Origin: an uncultured Collinsella sp.
Lineage (GTDB): Bacteria; Actinomycetota; Coriobacteriia; Coriobacteriales; Coriobacteriaceae
Direction of reading: 5' to 3'
Assembly: GCA_900546085.1 (NCBI GenBank)
Contig: URBS01000026.1
Location: 1-19,167, forward strand
Length of the DNA: 19,167 bases
Shown: one piece after another, positions 1-7,577 of the stretch
Layout: each line of letters begins with the position of its first letter
Numbering within the stretch: position 1 is the stretch's first letter
Program-made: the position numbers and the translations under genes
Notes under the pieces: generated by a model
Told to the model about the DNA's origin: nothing
The model's database searches: none
What the model saw: the letters and a program-made list of their open reading frames with translations, nothing else

Positions 1-43
1 GATAAGCTAGTGACTGGAGTTCAGACGTGTGCTCTTCCGATCT
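1..43 (+). other. Illumina TruSeq adapter remnant (non-biological)
   Basis: Bases 10-43 match the Illumina multiplexing read-2 adapter (it begins GTGACTGGAGTTC and ends GCTCTTCCGATCT). The six bases before it, AAGCTA at 4-9, are the reverse complement of TruSeq index 10 (TAGCTT), and GAT at 1-3 fits the end of the P7 segment. This is an untrimmed library adapter at a contig end. The biological sequence starts at 44, and any start codon placed inside this stretch is artificial. Confidence 0.97.
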
Positions 44-700
44 ACCCTCGATGATATTGGCATAAAACCCGTCGCCATGGCATGCTTTACCAGCATGACG
101 ACAGTCATCAGGCTTTCGAAAAAGCTCGGCTACCGTGGCTACCGCGAAATGATGTACGATCTCAAGCACCTTCAGCATGTCTCCCGCGAAATGAATCAAT
201 CACTCAAAGACAGTAGCGTCCACTTCGTATGCCACACCGGAGATGTAGACGTATTCATCGCCGCCCTGCATCGCAACAGAATGATCGGAGTAAACGGAGA
301 GGGCTTCTCACGCATCGTTGCGCAGTACATGGCGACCAAGCTCGTTGGACTTGGCTTTTTGGCCGTTATACAGGACTTCCTAGAAACCGATCAGTTTGTC
401 GAATCCAACCGAAATACGCTCAGCTGCATGATGCTCATATCCAAATCGGGCCAGACAGAAGCCATCCTGGAAACCGCAAGGGCATGCCACGACGCGGGCA
501 TTACGACCCTCGCGTTTACCGGCAACGAAGACAGCGAGCTCGCCAAGACGGCAGACGCGATCTTTACGATACATGACGATCACCCAATGGATCTTAAGAA
601 CGTTAAGCCTAACTGCTTTACCGGAAGTTGTATTCTCGCATTTGAAGAACTATTGAGTATCTGCCTTGACAATCTAAAACAAGAAGGCTTGGCCCCCTAA
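44..700 (+). CDS. RpiR/MurR-family transcriptional regulator, 5' truncated
   Basis: This is the C-terminal 218 residues of a sugar-responsive regulator of the RpiR family; the N-terminal part of the HTH_6 domain is cut off by the contig end. The recognition-helix region is visible (TTVIRLSKKLGYRGYREM), matching the family pattern of a Val-Arg-x2-x-Lys-Leu-Gly helix followed by G-x-R/K-E. A SIS (sugar isomerase) domain follows, with the phosphosugar-binding loop SKSGQTEAI and the later TLAFTGNEDSELAKTAD segment. Family members are about 250-290 residues long, so about 30-60 residues are missing. The gene converges on the EIICB gene. RpiR proteins often control a neighbouring sugar PTS (GlvR of Bacillus activates maltose PTS genes), so this is the likely regulator of that transporter; this is inference. 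GC content looks lower than in the ABC operon at the other end of the window. Confidence 0.88.
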   Translation, partial: TLDDIGIKPVAMACFTSMTTVIRLSKKLGYRGYREMMYDLKHLQHVSREMNQSLKDSSVHFVCHTGDVDVFIAALHRNRMIGVNGEGFSRIVAQYMATKLVGLGFLAVIQDFLETDQFVESNRNTLSCMMLISKSGQTEAILETARACHDAGITTLAFTGNEDSELAKTADAIFTIHDDHPMDLKNVKPNCFTGSCILAFEELLSICLDNLKQEGLAP

Positions 701-723
701 ATCATGCGATAGGAAGCCAAGCC
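686..723. terminator. Weak dyad between convergent genes
   Basis: GGCTTGGC (686-693) and GCCAAGCC (716-723) are perfect 8-bp inverted repeats spanning the rpiR stop codon. A second small hairpin, AATTGC (728-733) with GCAATT (739-744), follows. Neither has a good T-run, so a role in ending the convergent transcripts is only possible. Confidence 0.3.
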
Positions 724-762
724 CTGGAATTGCGCTATGCAATTGAAAGCCACTTGCGCGTT

Positions 763-2427
763 TTACTCGTCACCGAGAACTTCGTGCACCTCGGAAGCGA
801 CTTCGCCGACACGAGGACCGTAAATGACCTGGATCGCCTTGTCGCTCAGACGGATAACGCCCATGGCTTCAAGATTCTTGGTGAACACCTCGTCATCCGC
901 AACCTTAGAACCATCCTTGACAATCACGCGAAGACGTGAGATGCAGTTGTCAAGATCATCAATGTTGTCGGCTCCGCCAAGCGCTTCGACAATGCCAACA
1001 GCAAGCGCGCTGTCCTTGGTCGCACGGCCCTGGACTGCCTTCTCGGGAGTGCTACCAGACTCACCCTTTGCCTCAGCGGCCTTTGCCTCGAACTCAGCTC
1101 TGCTGTTGATCAACTCAATATCGTCACCATCATCTCGACCGGGCGTCTTGATATCGAACTTAGTAATAAAGAACCGGAAGAGGAAGAAAGCTGCCAAGAA
1201 AAAGGCGGGGAGCAGAATAAGGTACGGAAGCAGATTAAGCTTCTCGGGGCGGAATAAGAATGGGATCAGGTCCTTGATATTTCCCTGGTACACCGAAACG
1301 CCCATTGCCTCCGAGAGAACTTCACCCAGTCCGGAAAGCGGAGCGTAAACGCCAAAGTAAAGCCAGGGAGCGGCAAACAGGAACGTAAAGAGAATAGGCT
1401 CCGTAACGCCAAAGAAAACAGTCGAAATCACTGTGGGGATTAAAAGGCCAGCAACCTTCTTGCGGTTCTGGGGCTTGGCACAAGACCACATAGCAAGGGC
1501 GATGCCCGGGAACAACGCGTAATCGTTAATGCCATAGCCAGCCATGAAGGCCCTAACCAAGAGCTTGTCGCTGCTGGGAGAAGCGAGCTGTGCAAGCTGA
1601 ATAGCGCTATTGCCCACCACGCGCGTTCCATCGACGACCATGGAGCCGCCAAGCTCAGTCCAATACATGGGCGTCTCGAGCAGCGGATGCAAGCCAAACG
1701 GCACAAGGCTCTCGAGCACCCAGCGATAGACAAACGTACCGACCAGACCGGAGCCTTTCACGAACGTCGCAATACCCGAAAAGCATCCACCGATGACGGG
1801 CCAAACGAAGTACATGATGCCGCCCAGGACGCCACCGGCGACCAGCGATACAATGGGGACCGTTCGACTGCCCGCAAAAAACGCCAGCGCCGTTGGAAGC
1901 TTGGTCTTGTAAAAACGGCCGGTGATCCAAGCGACCAGGCAGCCCACGATAATGCCGCCAAAGACACCAGAGCTGTAGCCAAAAAAGCCGAGCGAGGTAG
2001 TGTAGAGTGCGGACCGCTCACTCGCCTGAATGGACGTAAGGCCGACCTTCTGAAGAGCTTCCACCGTTGTATTGTCGGCAGCCAAGCCAGCTGCTCCAAG
2101 CAGAATCTCAACGGTCTTGAGCATGGTGAGATAGCAGACAAGGGCAGAAAAGGCAGCCCAGCCCTTCTCTTTGCGAGACAAGGAGAAGGCACAGCCGACG
2201 GCAAACAAAACACCGAGGTTTCCAATGATTACCTCGCCGAGACCCTTAAATACCGAGAAGAACGTAAAGAGCGGCGAAGCGGCATACCAGCCCCAATTAA
2301 CGCCAAGGGACACAAGGGTCAGTTCGGTCGTAAAAACGCTACCGATACCCAAAAAGAGACCGGAAATGGCAATGAGCGTAATCGGAACGAGCATTGCCTT
2401 TCCGAACGATTGAAATTTTTCTTTCAT
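763..2427 (-). CDS. PTS sugar transporter EIICB, glucose/maltose (MalX/GlvC-like) type
   Basis: This membrane permease imports and phosphorylates a sugar through the phosphotransferase system. The 554-residue protein has a polytopic EIIC domain (about residues 1-425) with the GITE-like motif GVTE at 340-343, then a charged linker and an EIIB domain with the phosphorylatable Cys495 in the motif DNCISRLRV. The junction segment TKFDIKTPGRD resembles E. coli MalX, and the order C-B without a fused EIIA is typical of the MalX/GlvC group. The ATG at 2427 is chosen because GAGGAGG lies just upstream of it; the open frame extends 44 codons further, but that extension is not hydrophobic or PTS-like. 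The substrate is probably glucose or an alpha-glucoside such as maltose; the sequence alone does not decide. An EIIA must come from elsewhere, possibly the gene at 10621. Confidence 0.88.
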   Translation of the reverse strand: MKEKFQSFGKAMLVPITLIAISGLFLGIGSVFTTELTLVSLGVNWGWYAASPLFTFFSVFKGLGEVIIGNLGVLFAVGCAFSLSRKEKGWAAFSALVCYLTMLKTVEILLGAAGLAADNTTVEALQKVGLTSIQASERSALYTTSLGFFGYSSGVFGGIIVGCLVAWITGRFYKTKLPTALAFFAGSRTVPIVSLVAGGVLGGIMYFVWPVIGGCFSGIATFVKGSGLVGTFVYRWVLESLVPFGLHPLLETPMYWTELGGSMVVDGTRVVGNSAIQLAQLASPSSDKLLVRAFMAGYGINDYALFPGIALAMWSCAKPQNRKKVAGLLIPTVISTVFFGVTEPILFTFLFAAPWLYFGVYAPLSGLGEVLSEAMGVSVYQGNIKDLIPFLFRPEKLNLLPYLILLPAFFLAAFFLFRFFITKFDIKTPGRDDGDDIELINSRAEFEAKAAEAKGESGSTPEKAVQGRATKDSALAVGIVEALGGADNIDDLDNCISRLRVIVKDGSKVADDEVFTKNLEAMGVIRLSDKAIQVIYGPRVGEVASEVHEVLGDE

Positions 2428-2741
2428 CGATTCCCTCCTCAATGATCCTCTAAAAACGACTATTGCTCCCCACGTCCCCACACAGGCGAAACGGAAGGCA
2501 TGTTCGGCAATAGAAACAAGGTGATTGTAGAAAGGGGCGCATAAAATGCGCATCGACATCGCGTAATACGGTTAAATCGACCGACGATTGCAAGTATTTA
2601 CGAATCCGTAAACGGCAGCAAATAGGCAGCGAACGGCAATCTGCAGTGTAGGACAGTCCCCACAGGCCGATAATTGCCGGTTTTTTGGCTCATATTTATT
2701 GAATTGGTGCTCGCCCAAAAGTGCGGAGCACCAACGCGCCC
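2428..2741 (-). promoter_or_regulatory. Upstream region of the PTS gene, with two dyads
   Basis: This 314-base stretch holds no gene. Two inverted repeats are visible: TTTACG (2597-2602) with CGTAAA (2607-2612), separated by 4 bases, and GCGCAT (2537-2542) with ATGCGC (2546-2551), separated by AAA. The first has the size and symmetry of a regulator operator and could bind the convergent RpiR-type protein; this is inference from position only. No convincing -35/-10 pair was seen on the minus strand. Confidence 0.4.
2704..2734 (-). terminator. Hairpin downstream of feoAB
   Basis: A perfect 9-bp stem, TTGGTGCTC (2704-2712) with GAGCACCAA (2726-2734) and a 13-base loop, begins 8 bases after the feoAB stop codon. 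The following bases on the minus strand are A/T-rich (TTCAATAAATAT) but lack a clean T-run. It is probably a terminator or a 3'-end stabilising hairpin. Confidence 0.6.
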
Positions 2742-5102
2742 CTAAGCCAACCCCAGCAATATGCCCGCCGAATGCACGACAAACGCCACGATCCAGGCGA
2801 CCGTCACCTGAAACGCGAACACGGCAACGGCATAGCGCGCGCCCAGCTCGCTCTTGACGGCGCCGATGGACGCCACGCAGGGCGGGTACAGCAGCGTAAA
2901 GACCAGGAACACGTAAGCGGTAAACGGCGAAAACATAGTTGACAGCACCGCGGGCGACGTTGCGCCCAAAAGCACCGTGAGGGTCGAGATGACACTCTCC
3001 TTGGCGATAAGTCCGGTGACGAGCGCCGTGGATGCTCGCCAATCGCCAAACCCAAGCGGCGCCAGCGCCGGCGCGATGATGCTGCCGAGACCCGCAAGCA
3101 GGCTTTGCGACTGATCGGCGACCACATTAAAGCGAATGTCGAACGTCTGAAGGAACCAGATGACCACGGTAGCGGCAAAGATAATGGTAAAGGCCTTGGT
3201 AATAAAGTCCTTGGCCTTATCCCATGCCAGCATCACCGTCGTCTTGACGCTCGGCAGACGGTAATTGGGAAGCTCCATGATAAACGGCACCGGGTCGCCC
3301 TTAAATGCCGTGCGGTTGAGCACCAAAGCCGCGATGCAACCGATCGCAATGCCAATCAGATAGAGCGAGACCATGGCGGGAACCGTCGCCTGTGGGAAAA
3401 ACGCCCCGCACAGCAGACCGTAGACCGGCAACTTGGCCGAGCAGCTCATGAACGGCGTGAGCATGACCGTCATCTTGCGGTCGTGCTCGGATGGGAGCGT
3501 ACGGGTCGACATGATAGCCGGCACGGTGCAGCCAAAACCAACGAGCATGGGCACAAAGCTGCGGCCCGACAAACCAAAGCGACGCAGCACCTTATCCATG
3601 ACAAAGGCAACGCGCGCCATGTAGCCCGAGTCTTCCAGAATGGAGAGGAACAAGAAGAGCACGACGATGATCGGCAGGAAGGCCAGCACGCTGCCCACGC
3701 CCGTAAGCACGCCGTCGACAGCCAGCGAGCGCACCACATCGTTGGTGCCGAACGCTTTGAGACCCGCATCGGCCGAGGCGATGATGGCAGCGATGCCGTC
3801 CTCCATGAGCCCCTGCAACGCCGCGCCGATCACGCCAAACGTCAGCCAAAAAACGAGGCCCATGATCACCAGGAACGCCGGGATGGCCGTATAGCGACCC
3901 GTCAGGATGCGGTCGATCTTGACGGAGCGCACGTGCTCGCGGCTCTCGTGCGGCTTGACGACGCAGCGCCCGCACACGTCGCCGATAAAGCTAAAGCGCA
4001 TATCGGCCAGCGCGGACAGGCGGTCGGTACCCGCCTCGCCCTCCATCTGGGAAATAATGTGCTCGATGGCGTCGAGCTCGTTGCGGTCCAGGTGAAGCGC
4101 ATCGGTCACCAGCTCGTCGCCCTCGACCAGCTTGGTCGCCGCAAAACGCACCGGGATATGCGCCGTCACGGCATGGTCCTCGATAAGGTTGGCGATACCG
4201 TGGATGCAGCGGTGCAGGGCTCCGCCGTCCGGGCCATCGGGCGCGCAAAAGTCCAGGCGGCCGGGACGCTCGCGGAACCGCGCCACGTGCAGAGCGTGTT
4301 CCACCAGCTCACCGATGCCCTCGTTGCGGGCGGCGCTAATGGGGACAACAGGCACGCCCAACAGGCTCTCGAGCAGGTTGACGTCGATGGCGCCGCCGTT
4401 AGCCGTCACCTCGTCCATCATGTTGAGCGCGATGACCATGGGGCGATCGAGCTCCATAAGCTGCAGCGTCAGGTACAGATTGCGCTCGATGTTGGTAGCG
4501 TCGATGATGTCGATGATGGCGTCGGGATGCTCATCCAGGATAAACTGGCGGCTCACGATCTCCTCGCCCGTGTACGGCGACAGGGAGTAAATGCCGGGCA
4601 GGTCGGTAACGCTTGCCTCGGGGTGGTTGCGGATGGTGCCATCTTTGCGGTCGACCGTCACGCCAGGAAAGTTACCGACATGCTGGTTGGAGCCCGTCAG
4701 CTGGTTGAACAGCGTGGTCTTGCCGCAGTTCTGGTTGCCGGCGAGGGCAAAATGCAGCGGTGCGCCCTCGGGCACGGCCGTCTTCGCGGCGCGGGGCGAA
4801 TACGTCCCCTCGCCGAGTGCCGGATGCTCCGTCGTGCCGATTGCGGCGTTGGCGCGCGGACCCATATCGGTGTCGTGAACGCCCACGAGCTCGATGCGAG
4901 CGGCATCGTCCTTGCGCAGCGTCAACTCGTAGCCACGCAGGCGAATCTCGAGCGGGTCGCCCATAGGGGCGTACTTCATCATGGTGACTTCGGTGCCCGG
5001 CGTTAGGCCCATGTCCAAAATATGCTGTCGGAGCGCCTGATCGTCGGATGTCACCGATGCGACAACGGCGTCCTTTCCAATCTCGAGTGTATCGAGCTTC
5101 AC
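2742..5102 (-). CDS. feoB: FeoA-FeoB fusion ferrous iron transporter
   Basis: This is a GTP-dependent Fe(II) importer of the inner membrane, with FeoA fused to its N-terminus (786 residues). Residues 1-73 form an SH3-like FeoA domain (ending RLRGYELTLRKDDAARIELV). After a linker of about 40 residues comes the FeoB G domain: G1 GNQNCGKTT at 122-130, the GVTVD switch segment near 147-151, G3 DLPG at 167-170, G4 NMMD at 227-230, and G5 SAA at 256-258. A guanine-dissociation-inhibitor-like helical region follows, and then the membrane core with two Gate-type repeats; one carries SGRSFVPMLVGFGCTVPAIM, including the conserved Cys of the pore. The GTG start is preceded by GAAAGGA at a suitable distance; an upstream ATG is out of frame and meets a stop. 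No separate feoA or feoC is next to it. Such fusions occur in several anaerobes. Regulation by an iron-responsive DtxR/Fur-type protein is expected. Confidence 0.96.
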   Translation of the reverse strand: MKLDTLEIGKDAVVASVTSDDQALRQHILDMGLTPGTEVTMMKYAPMGDPLEIRLRGYELTLRKDDAARIELVGVHDTDMGPRANAAIGTTEHPALGEGTYSPRAAKTAVPEGAPLHFALAGNQNCGKTTLFNQLTGSNQHVGNFPGVTVDRKDGTIRNHPEASVTDLPGIYSLSPYTGEEIVSRQFILDEHPDAIIDIIDATNIERNLYLTLQLMELDRPMVIALNMMDEVTANGGAIDVNLLESLLGVPVVPISAARNEGIGELVEHALHVARFRERPGRLDFCAPDGPDGGALHRCIHGIANLIEDHAVTAHIPVRFAATKLVEGDELVTDALHLDRNELDAIEHIISQMEGEAGTDRLSALADMRFSFIGDVCGRCVVKPHESREHVRSVKIDRILTGRYTAIPAFLVIMGLVFWLTFGVIGAALQGLMEDGIAAIIASADAGLKAFGTNDVVRSLAVDGVLTGVGSVLAFLPIIVVLFLFLSILEDSGYMARVAFVMDKVLRRFGLSGRSFVPMLVGFGCTVPAIMSTRTLPSEHDRKMTVMLTPFMSCSAKLPVYGLLCGAFFPQATVPAMVSLYLIGIAIGCIAALVLNRTAFKGDPVPFIMELPNYRLPSVKTTVMLAWDKAKDFITKAFTIIFAATVVIWFLQTFDIRFNVVADQSQSLLAGLGSIIAPALAPLGFGDWRASTALVTGLIAKESVISTLTVLLGATSPAVLSTMFSPFTAYVFLVFTLLYPPCVASIGAVKSELGARYAVAVFAFQVTVAWIVAFVVHSAGILLGLA

Positions 5103-5125
5103 GCGCTCATCCTTTCGTTAGACGC

Positions 5126-5150
5126 GGTTAACCGTTTACCGGGGCTAACC
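5126..5150 (-). promoter_or_regulatory. Candidate iron-responsive operator upstream of feoAB
   Basis: GGTTA (5126-5130) and TAACC (5146-5150) form a 25-bp dyad 24 bases upstream of the feoAB start. Inside it, GTTTACC-GG-GGCTAAC (5134-5149) is an imperfect palindrome with half-sites resembling the DtxR/IdeR half-site GTTAGCC. A TTGACT hexamer lies upstream at 5198-5193, but no well-spaced -10 box was found (TATCAT is 21 bases away). The position suits a repressor site; the match to the DtxR consensus is partial. Confidence 0.35.
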
Positions 5151-5223
5151 AACTCGTAACGACAAATGATAGCGCTCTGAACTATTTTATAAAGTCAAAT
5201 ACCGATGTTTACCTGCGCAAACT

Positions 5224-5544
5224 TTATGCGGTGCGCCCCGAAAGCTCTTTGCGCATACCGCTCAGCGAGATCGAAATGGAACCCGACCGCGCGGTAGCGG
5301 TGAGTCGATCACCCTCGACCGACCCCGTGCATGTAAAGGGCACCTTGCCCATCAAGACGTGGGAGATAGTACCCGAGAGCTCAAAGAAATCGCCCTCAGC
5401 GCGGGCACTCGAGAGAGCGATATTGAGACCCCTGACGTTTAGTACTGCCCTGAGCGCGCCGTTCACCCCATGTGCAAACGTCACCTCGCCGCGTTTACTC
5501 CCCACCGGCGTCTGGGCCGAAACCACATACGTACCCTCAAGCAT
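5224..5544 (-). CDS. Small all-beta hypothetical protein
   Basis: A 106-residue protein of unknown function. The ATG at 5544 is chosen because GAGGAGGAG stands directly before it; an open extension of 12 codons further upstream is less well supported. There is no signal peptide or membrane segment. The sequence alternates hydrophobic and polar residues with many Gly and Thr, and has two similar turn-and-strand units (VEGDRLTATAR near the end, AEGDFFELSGT in the middle), which suggests a small beta-barrel or beta-sandwich. It lies upstream of feoAB in the same direction, but a gap of 121 bases with its own candidate control site separates them, so a shared role in iron uptake is not shown. Confidence 0.7.
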   Translation of the reverse strand: MLEGTYVVSAQTPVGSKRGEVTFAHGVNGALRAVLNVRGLNIALSSARAEGDFFELSGTISHVLMGKVPFTCTGSVEGDRLTATARSGSISISLSGMRKELSGRTA

Positions 5545-5710
5545 GGCTCCTCCTCTGAGTAGGCTTTTAGAAATGGCCATCTAGTCTACTTTGCTGCGAG
5601 ACGGCTTGCCCAGAAACCGCGAGCACACAATGACGTTCAATCAACAGATTGCTGCAAGGGGACCAAGCGTGCAAGGGGGACAGATTACATTTGGCACCAT
5701 TTGCGCCAAC

Positions 5711-5769
5711 GGACGGGATGCGGAGCGACGACCGTGCAGGTGGATTCCGGATCGTCGCTTCCTCCGTCC
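5711..5769. repeat. Two-part stem-loop element
   Basis: AGCGACGA (5724-5731) pairs with TCGTCGCT (5752-5759). Outside it, GGACGG (5711-5716) pairs with CCGTCC (5764-5769), leaving an asymmetric internal loop of 7 and 4 bases. No T-run follows in either direction, which argues against a simple terminator. It may be a structured RNA or part of a repeated palindromic element. Confidence 0.45.
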
Positions 5770-5789
5770 CCCAGCGAATCAAAACAAGT

Positions 5790-5850
5790 TGCGGTGGAAT
5801 AGTTCCTGTTTGATGCTTTAACCAGCAAAAACAGGAACTATTTCACCGCA
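5790..5850. repeat. Long near-perfect inverted repeat (22-bp stem)
   Basis: The arms 5790-5811 and 5829-5850 pair over 22 bases with only one G-T wobble (5797 with 5843). The 17-base loop contains a further 4-bp pairing, TGCT (5814-5817) with AGCA (5824-5827). Read on the minus strand, the hairpin is followed by ACTTGTTTTG, so it may terminate the permease transcript, whose stop codon lies 157 bases upstream. The stem is much longer than most terminators, so a mobile palindromic element (MITE or REP-like) is also possible. Confidence 0.7.
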
Positions 5851-6006
5851 GCTGCAAAAGCCCGCGCTGGCAACATATGTCACCCGCGCGGACTTGGTGG
5901 GCACTCACAGAGGCACGTTATAGAGACCCACACCAGTTATGGAATGCCAAACAGCACCGATACGCGATGTCCGCCGGCCTACCAAGCAATAAAGCTCGCC
6001 ATAGTC

Positions 6007-7470
6007 TTAGACAATCGGCGCAATGCCGGCAAAGTGCAGATACAGCGAGATGACTGCCACGACAATGACCACCGCTGCGATCAGCTTGTCGTGCAGGTGC
6101 GGAAGCACCTGCTTGCCACGGCCGCGCTCACCCAGAATATAGACGGGAATGGCCGGGGCAAAAAGGATCGTCGTGATCATAACGCCCTGAAGACCCGTCG
6201 ACCACACAAGGAACAACGTGTAGATAAAACCGAGCGTACCGAAGAAGCGTGCCTTGCCAACGCTTGGCGCATGCGGCCCGTCCAGATGCTCGTTCTTCCA
6301 GCCGATCACCATGTAATAGGCAGCCGAACAGACATACGGAACTAAAATCGTGTTGACCGCGCAGCTATAGAAGAACTGGTAGGTGCTCGCCGCCACATAC
6401 GAAACAATCAAGAAGAGCTGCGTGATGCCGGAGCTTACGAGAACCGTTACCACCGGGGCATCGTGCTTGTTCGTCTTAGCAAACGCCAGCGGGAAGGAGC
6501 CCTGACGCGCCGCCTCAAACGGCGTCTCGGATGCAATGATGACGTAGCCCAGCATCGCGCCGACCAGCGAGAGAATAACGCCAAGGTTTACGATGGCAGC
6601 ACCAACCGGACCGATTGCGCACTCGAGAATTCCCGCCATGGAGGGCGTTGCGAGCTGTGCCATTTCCTCACGCGGCATAATACCGAGCGACAACATCGAG
6701 ATGATCAAATACAGCGTAAACACGGCTGCAAATCCAAGCGCCGTCGAGCGACCGACGTCGCGTACATACTTTGCACGACCTGAGATGACGACAGCGCCCT
6801 CGATGCCCGTGAAGACCCAAACAAGGGCGATCATGGTCGAGACAACCTGCTCGCCAAAGCCAGGGCCAGCCGGCTCTCCCCAGAAGTTGTCCATAAAGAT
6901 ATCGATGTTGAACTTACCCAGGAGCACAATACTCAGCACAAAGAGCCCCAGCGGCACCAACTTCGCCAACGTGACGATCGTGTTAATGCCCGCAGCTTCC
7001 TTAACGCCGCGAAGCACAAGGGCGGTAAGGAACCACAAAAACACGCTGGCGCAGATGATGGAAAGCAGATTGTTGCCCGTGCCAAACGCGGGGAAGAAAT
7101 AGCCCAGCGCGCTAAACAGCAAGAGCGCAAAGCTCACGTTGGAAAGGCATGCGCTGATCCAGTAGCCCCAAGCGGAGTTGAATCCAACGTAATCGCCAAA
7201 ACCAGCCGCAGCGTATGCATAAATGCCGCCGGTCAGGTCGAGACGAGCCTGAGACAAACCGTTGAACACCATCATCAGCGCAAAGACGCCAATGAAGCAA
7301 ATTCCCCACGAGACGATAACGGCGCCGGTATTGGCTCCGCCTGCCGCCATATCGCCGGCAAGAGAAAAGATGCCGCCGCAAATGCTCGCAGTGATGACCA
7401 TCATGGTCAGTCGAAAGAGATCCAGACCATTGGGGTCGATAATCTCGTCGTTACAAGTTTTAGAGGCCAT
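6007..7470 (-). CDS. APC-family basic amino acid permease/antiporter
   Basis: A 487-residue polytopic membrane protein of the amino acid-polyamine-organocation superfamily, closest in feel to the arginine/ornithine (ArcD-type) antiporters. The first membrane segment carries SICGGIFSLAGDMAAGG, the unwound helix-1 substrate motif of this group, followed by NGLSQARLDLTGGIYAYAAAGFGDYVGFNSAWGYW, here cited only by its landmarks GGIYAYAA and GYWISA. The mid-region motif VFTGIEGAVVISGRA is also typical. About 12 membrane helices are expected. The ATG at 7470 has GAGGGGG upstream; a TTG six codons earlier overlaps that site and is rejected. It follows the DDAH gene by 107 bases on the same strand, which suggests transport of arginine derivatives, citrulline or ornithine; the true substrate is inference. 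Confidence 0.88.
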   Translation of the reverse strand: MASKTCNDEIIDPNGLDLFRLTMMVITASICGGIFSLAGDMAAGGANTGAVIVSWGICFIGVFALMMVFNGLSQARLDLTGGIYAYAAAGFGDYVGFNSAWGYWISACLSNVSFALLLFSALGYFFPAFGTGNNLLSIICASVFLWFLTALVLRGVKEAAGINTIVTLAKLVPLGLFVLSIVLLGKFNIDIFMDNFWGEPAGPGFGEQVVSTMIALVWVFTGIEGAVVISGRAKYVRDVGRSTALGFAAVFTLYLIISMLSLGIMPREEMAQLATPSMAGILECAIGPVGAAIVNLGVILSLVGAMLGYVIIASETPFEAARQGSFPLAFAKTNKHDAPVVTVLVSSGITQLFLIVSYVAASTYQFFYSCAVNTILVPYVCSAAYYMVIGWKNEHLDGPHAPSVGKARFFGTLGFIYTLFLVWSTGLQGVMITTILFAPAIPVYILGERGRGKQVLPHLHDKLIAAVVIVVAVISLYLHFAGIAPIV

Positions 7471-7505
7471 ATATGTGCACCCCCTCAATCAAATAACCGC
7501 ATAAA

Positions 7506-7542
7506 GATGGCCCGGACGTCCCGAATCGGGTGCCGGGCCATC
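7506..7542 (-). terminator. Strong hairpin between DDAH gene and permease
   Basis: GATGGCCCGG (7506-7515) pairs perfectly with CCGGGCCATC (7533-7542), and CCCG (7520-7523) with CGGG (7527-7530) inside it. On the minus strand it is followed only by CTTTATG, so the T-run is weak. It could partly terminate transcription or act as a processing and stability element that makes DDAH mRNA more abundant than permease mRNA. Confidence 0.6.
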
Positions 7543-7577
7543 GGTCAAGCGATTATTAAGCTAGTACAGCGACCGCT

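Larger units (their letters stand above)
5545..6006. other. Gene-free intergenic region with structured elements
   Basis: No convincing gene is present. The open frame at 5591-5821 has no ribosome binding site and reads as low-quality protein. The stretch contains two imperfect direct repeats, TGCAAGGGGAC (5653-5663) and TGCAAGGGGGAC (5670-5681), a two-part stem-loop at 5711-5769, a very long hairpin at 5790-5850, and a short CCGCGC/GCGCGG dyad at 5862-5891. Confidence 0.6.

Noticed and set aside
29..43. A GTG start for the first regulator gene at position 29
   Set aside because: It lies inside the sequencing adapter, so the start is artificial. The gene is 5' truncated at 44.
2428..2559. 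N-terminal extension of the EIICB by 44 codons
   Set aside because: The ATG at 2427 has a strong ribosome binding site, and the extension does not resemble the family N-terminus.
3105..5006. Long plus-strand open frame (633 codons) opposite feoAB
   Set aside because: It is the antisense shadow of feoAB, rich in His, Arg and Ala, with no recognisable domain.
5591..5821. Open frame of 76 codons in the gene-free region
   Set aside because: It has no ribosome binding site or protein-like pattern, and it runs across two palindromic structures.
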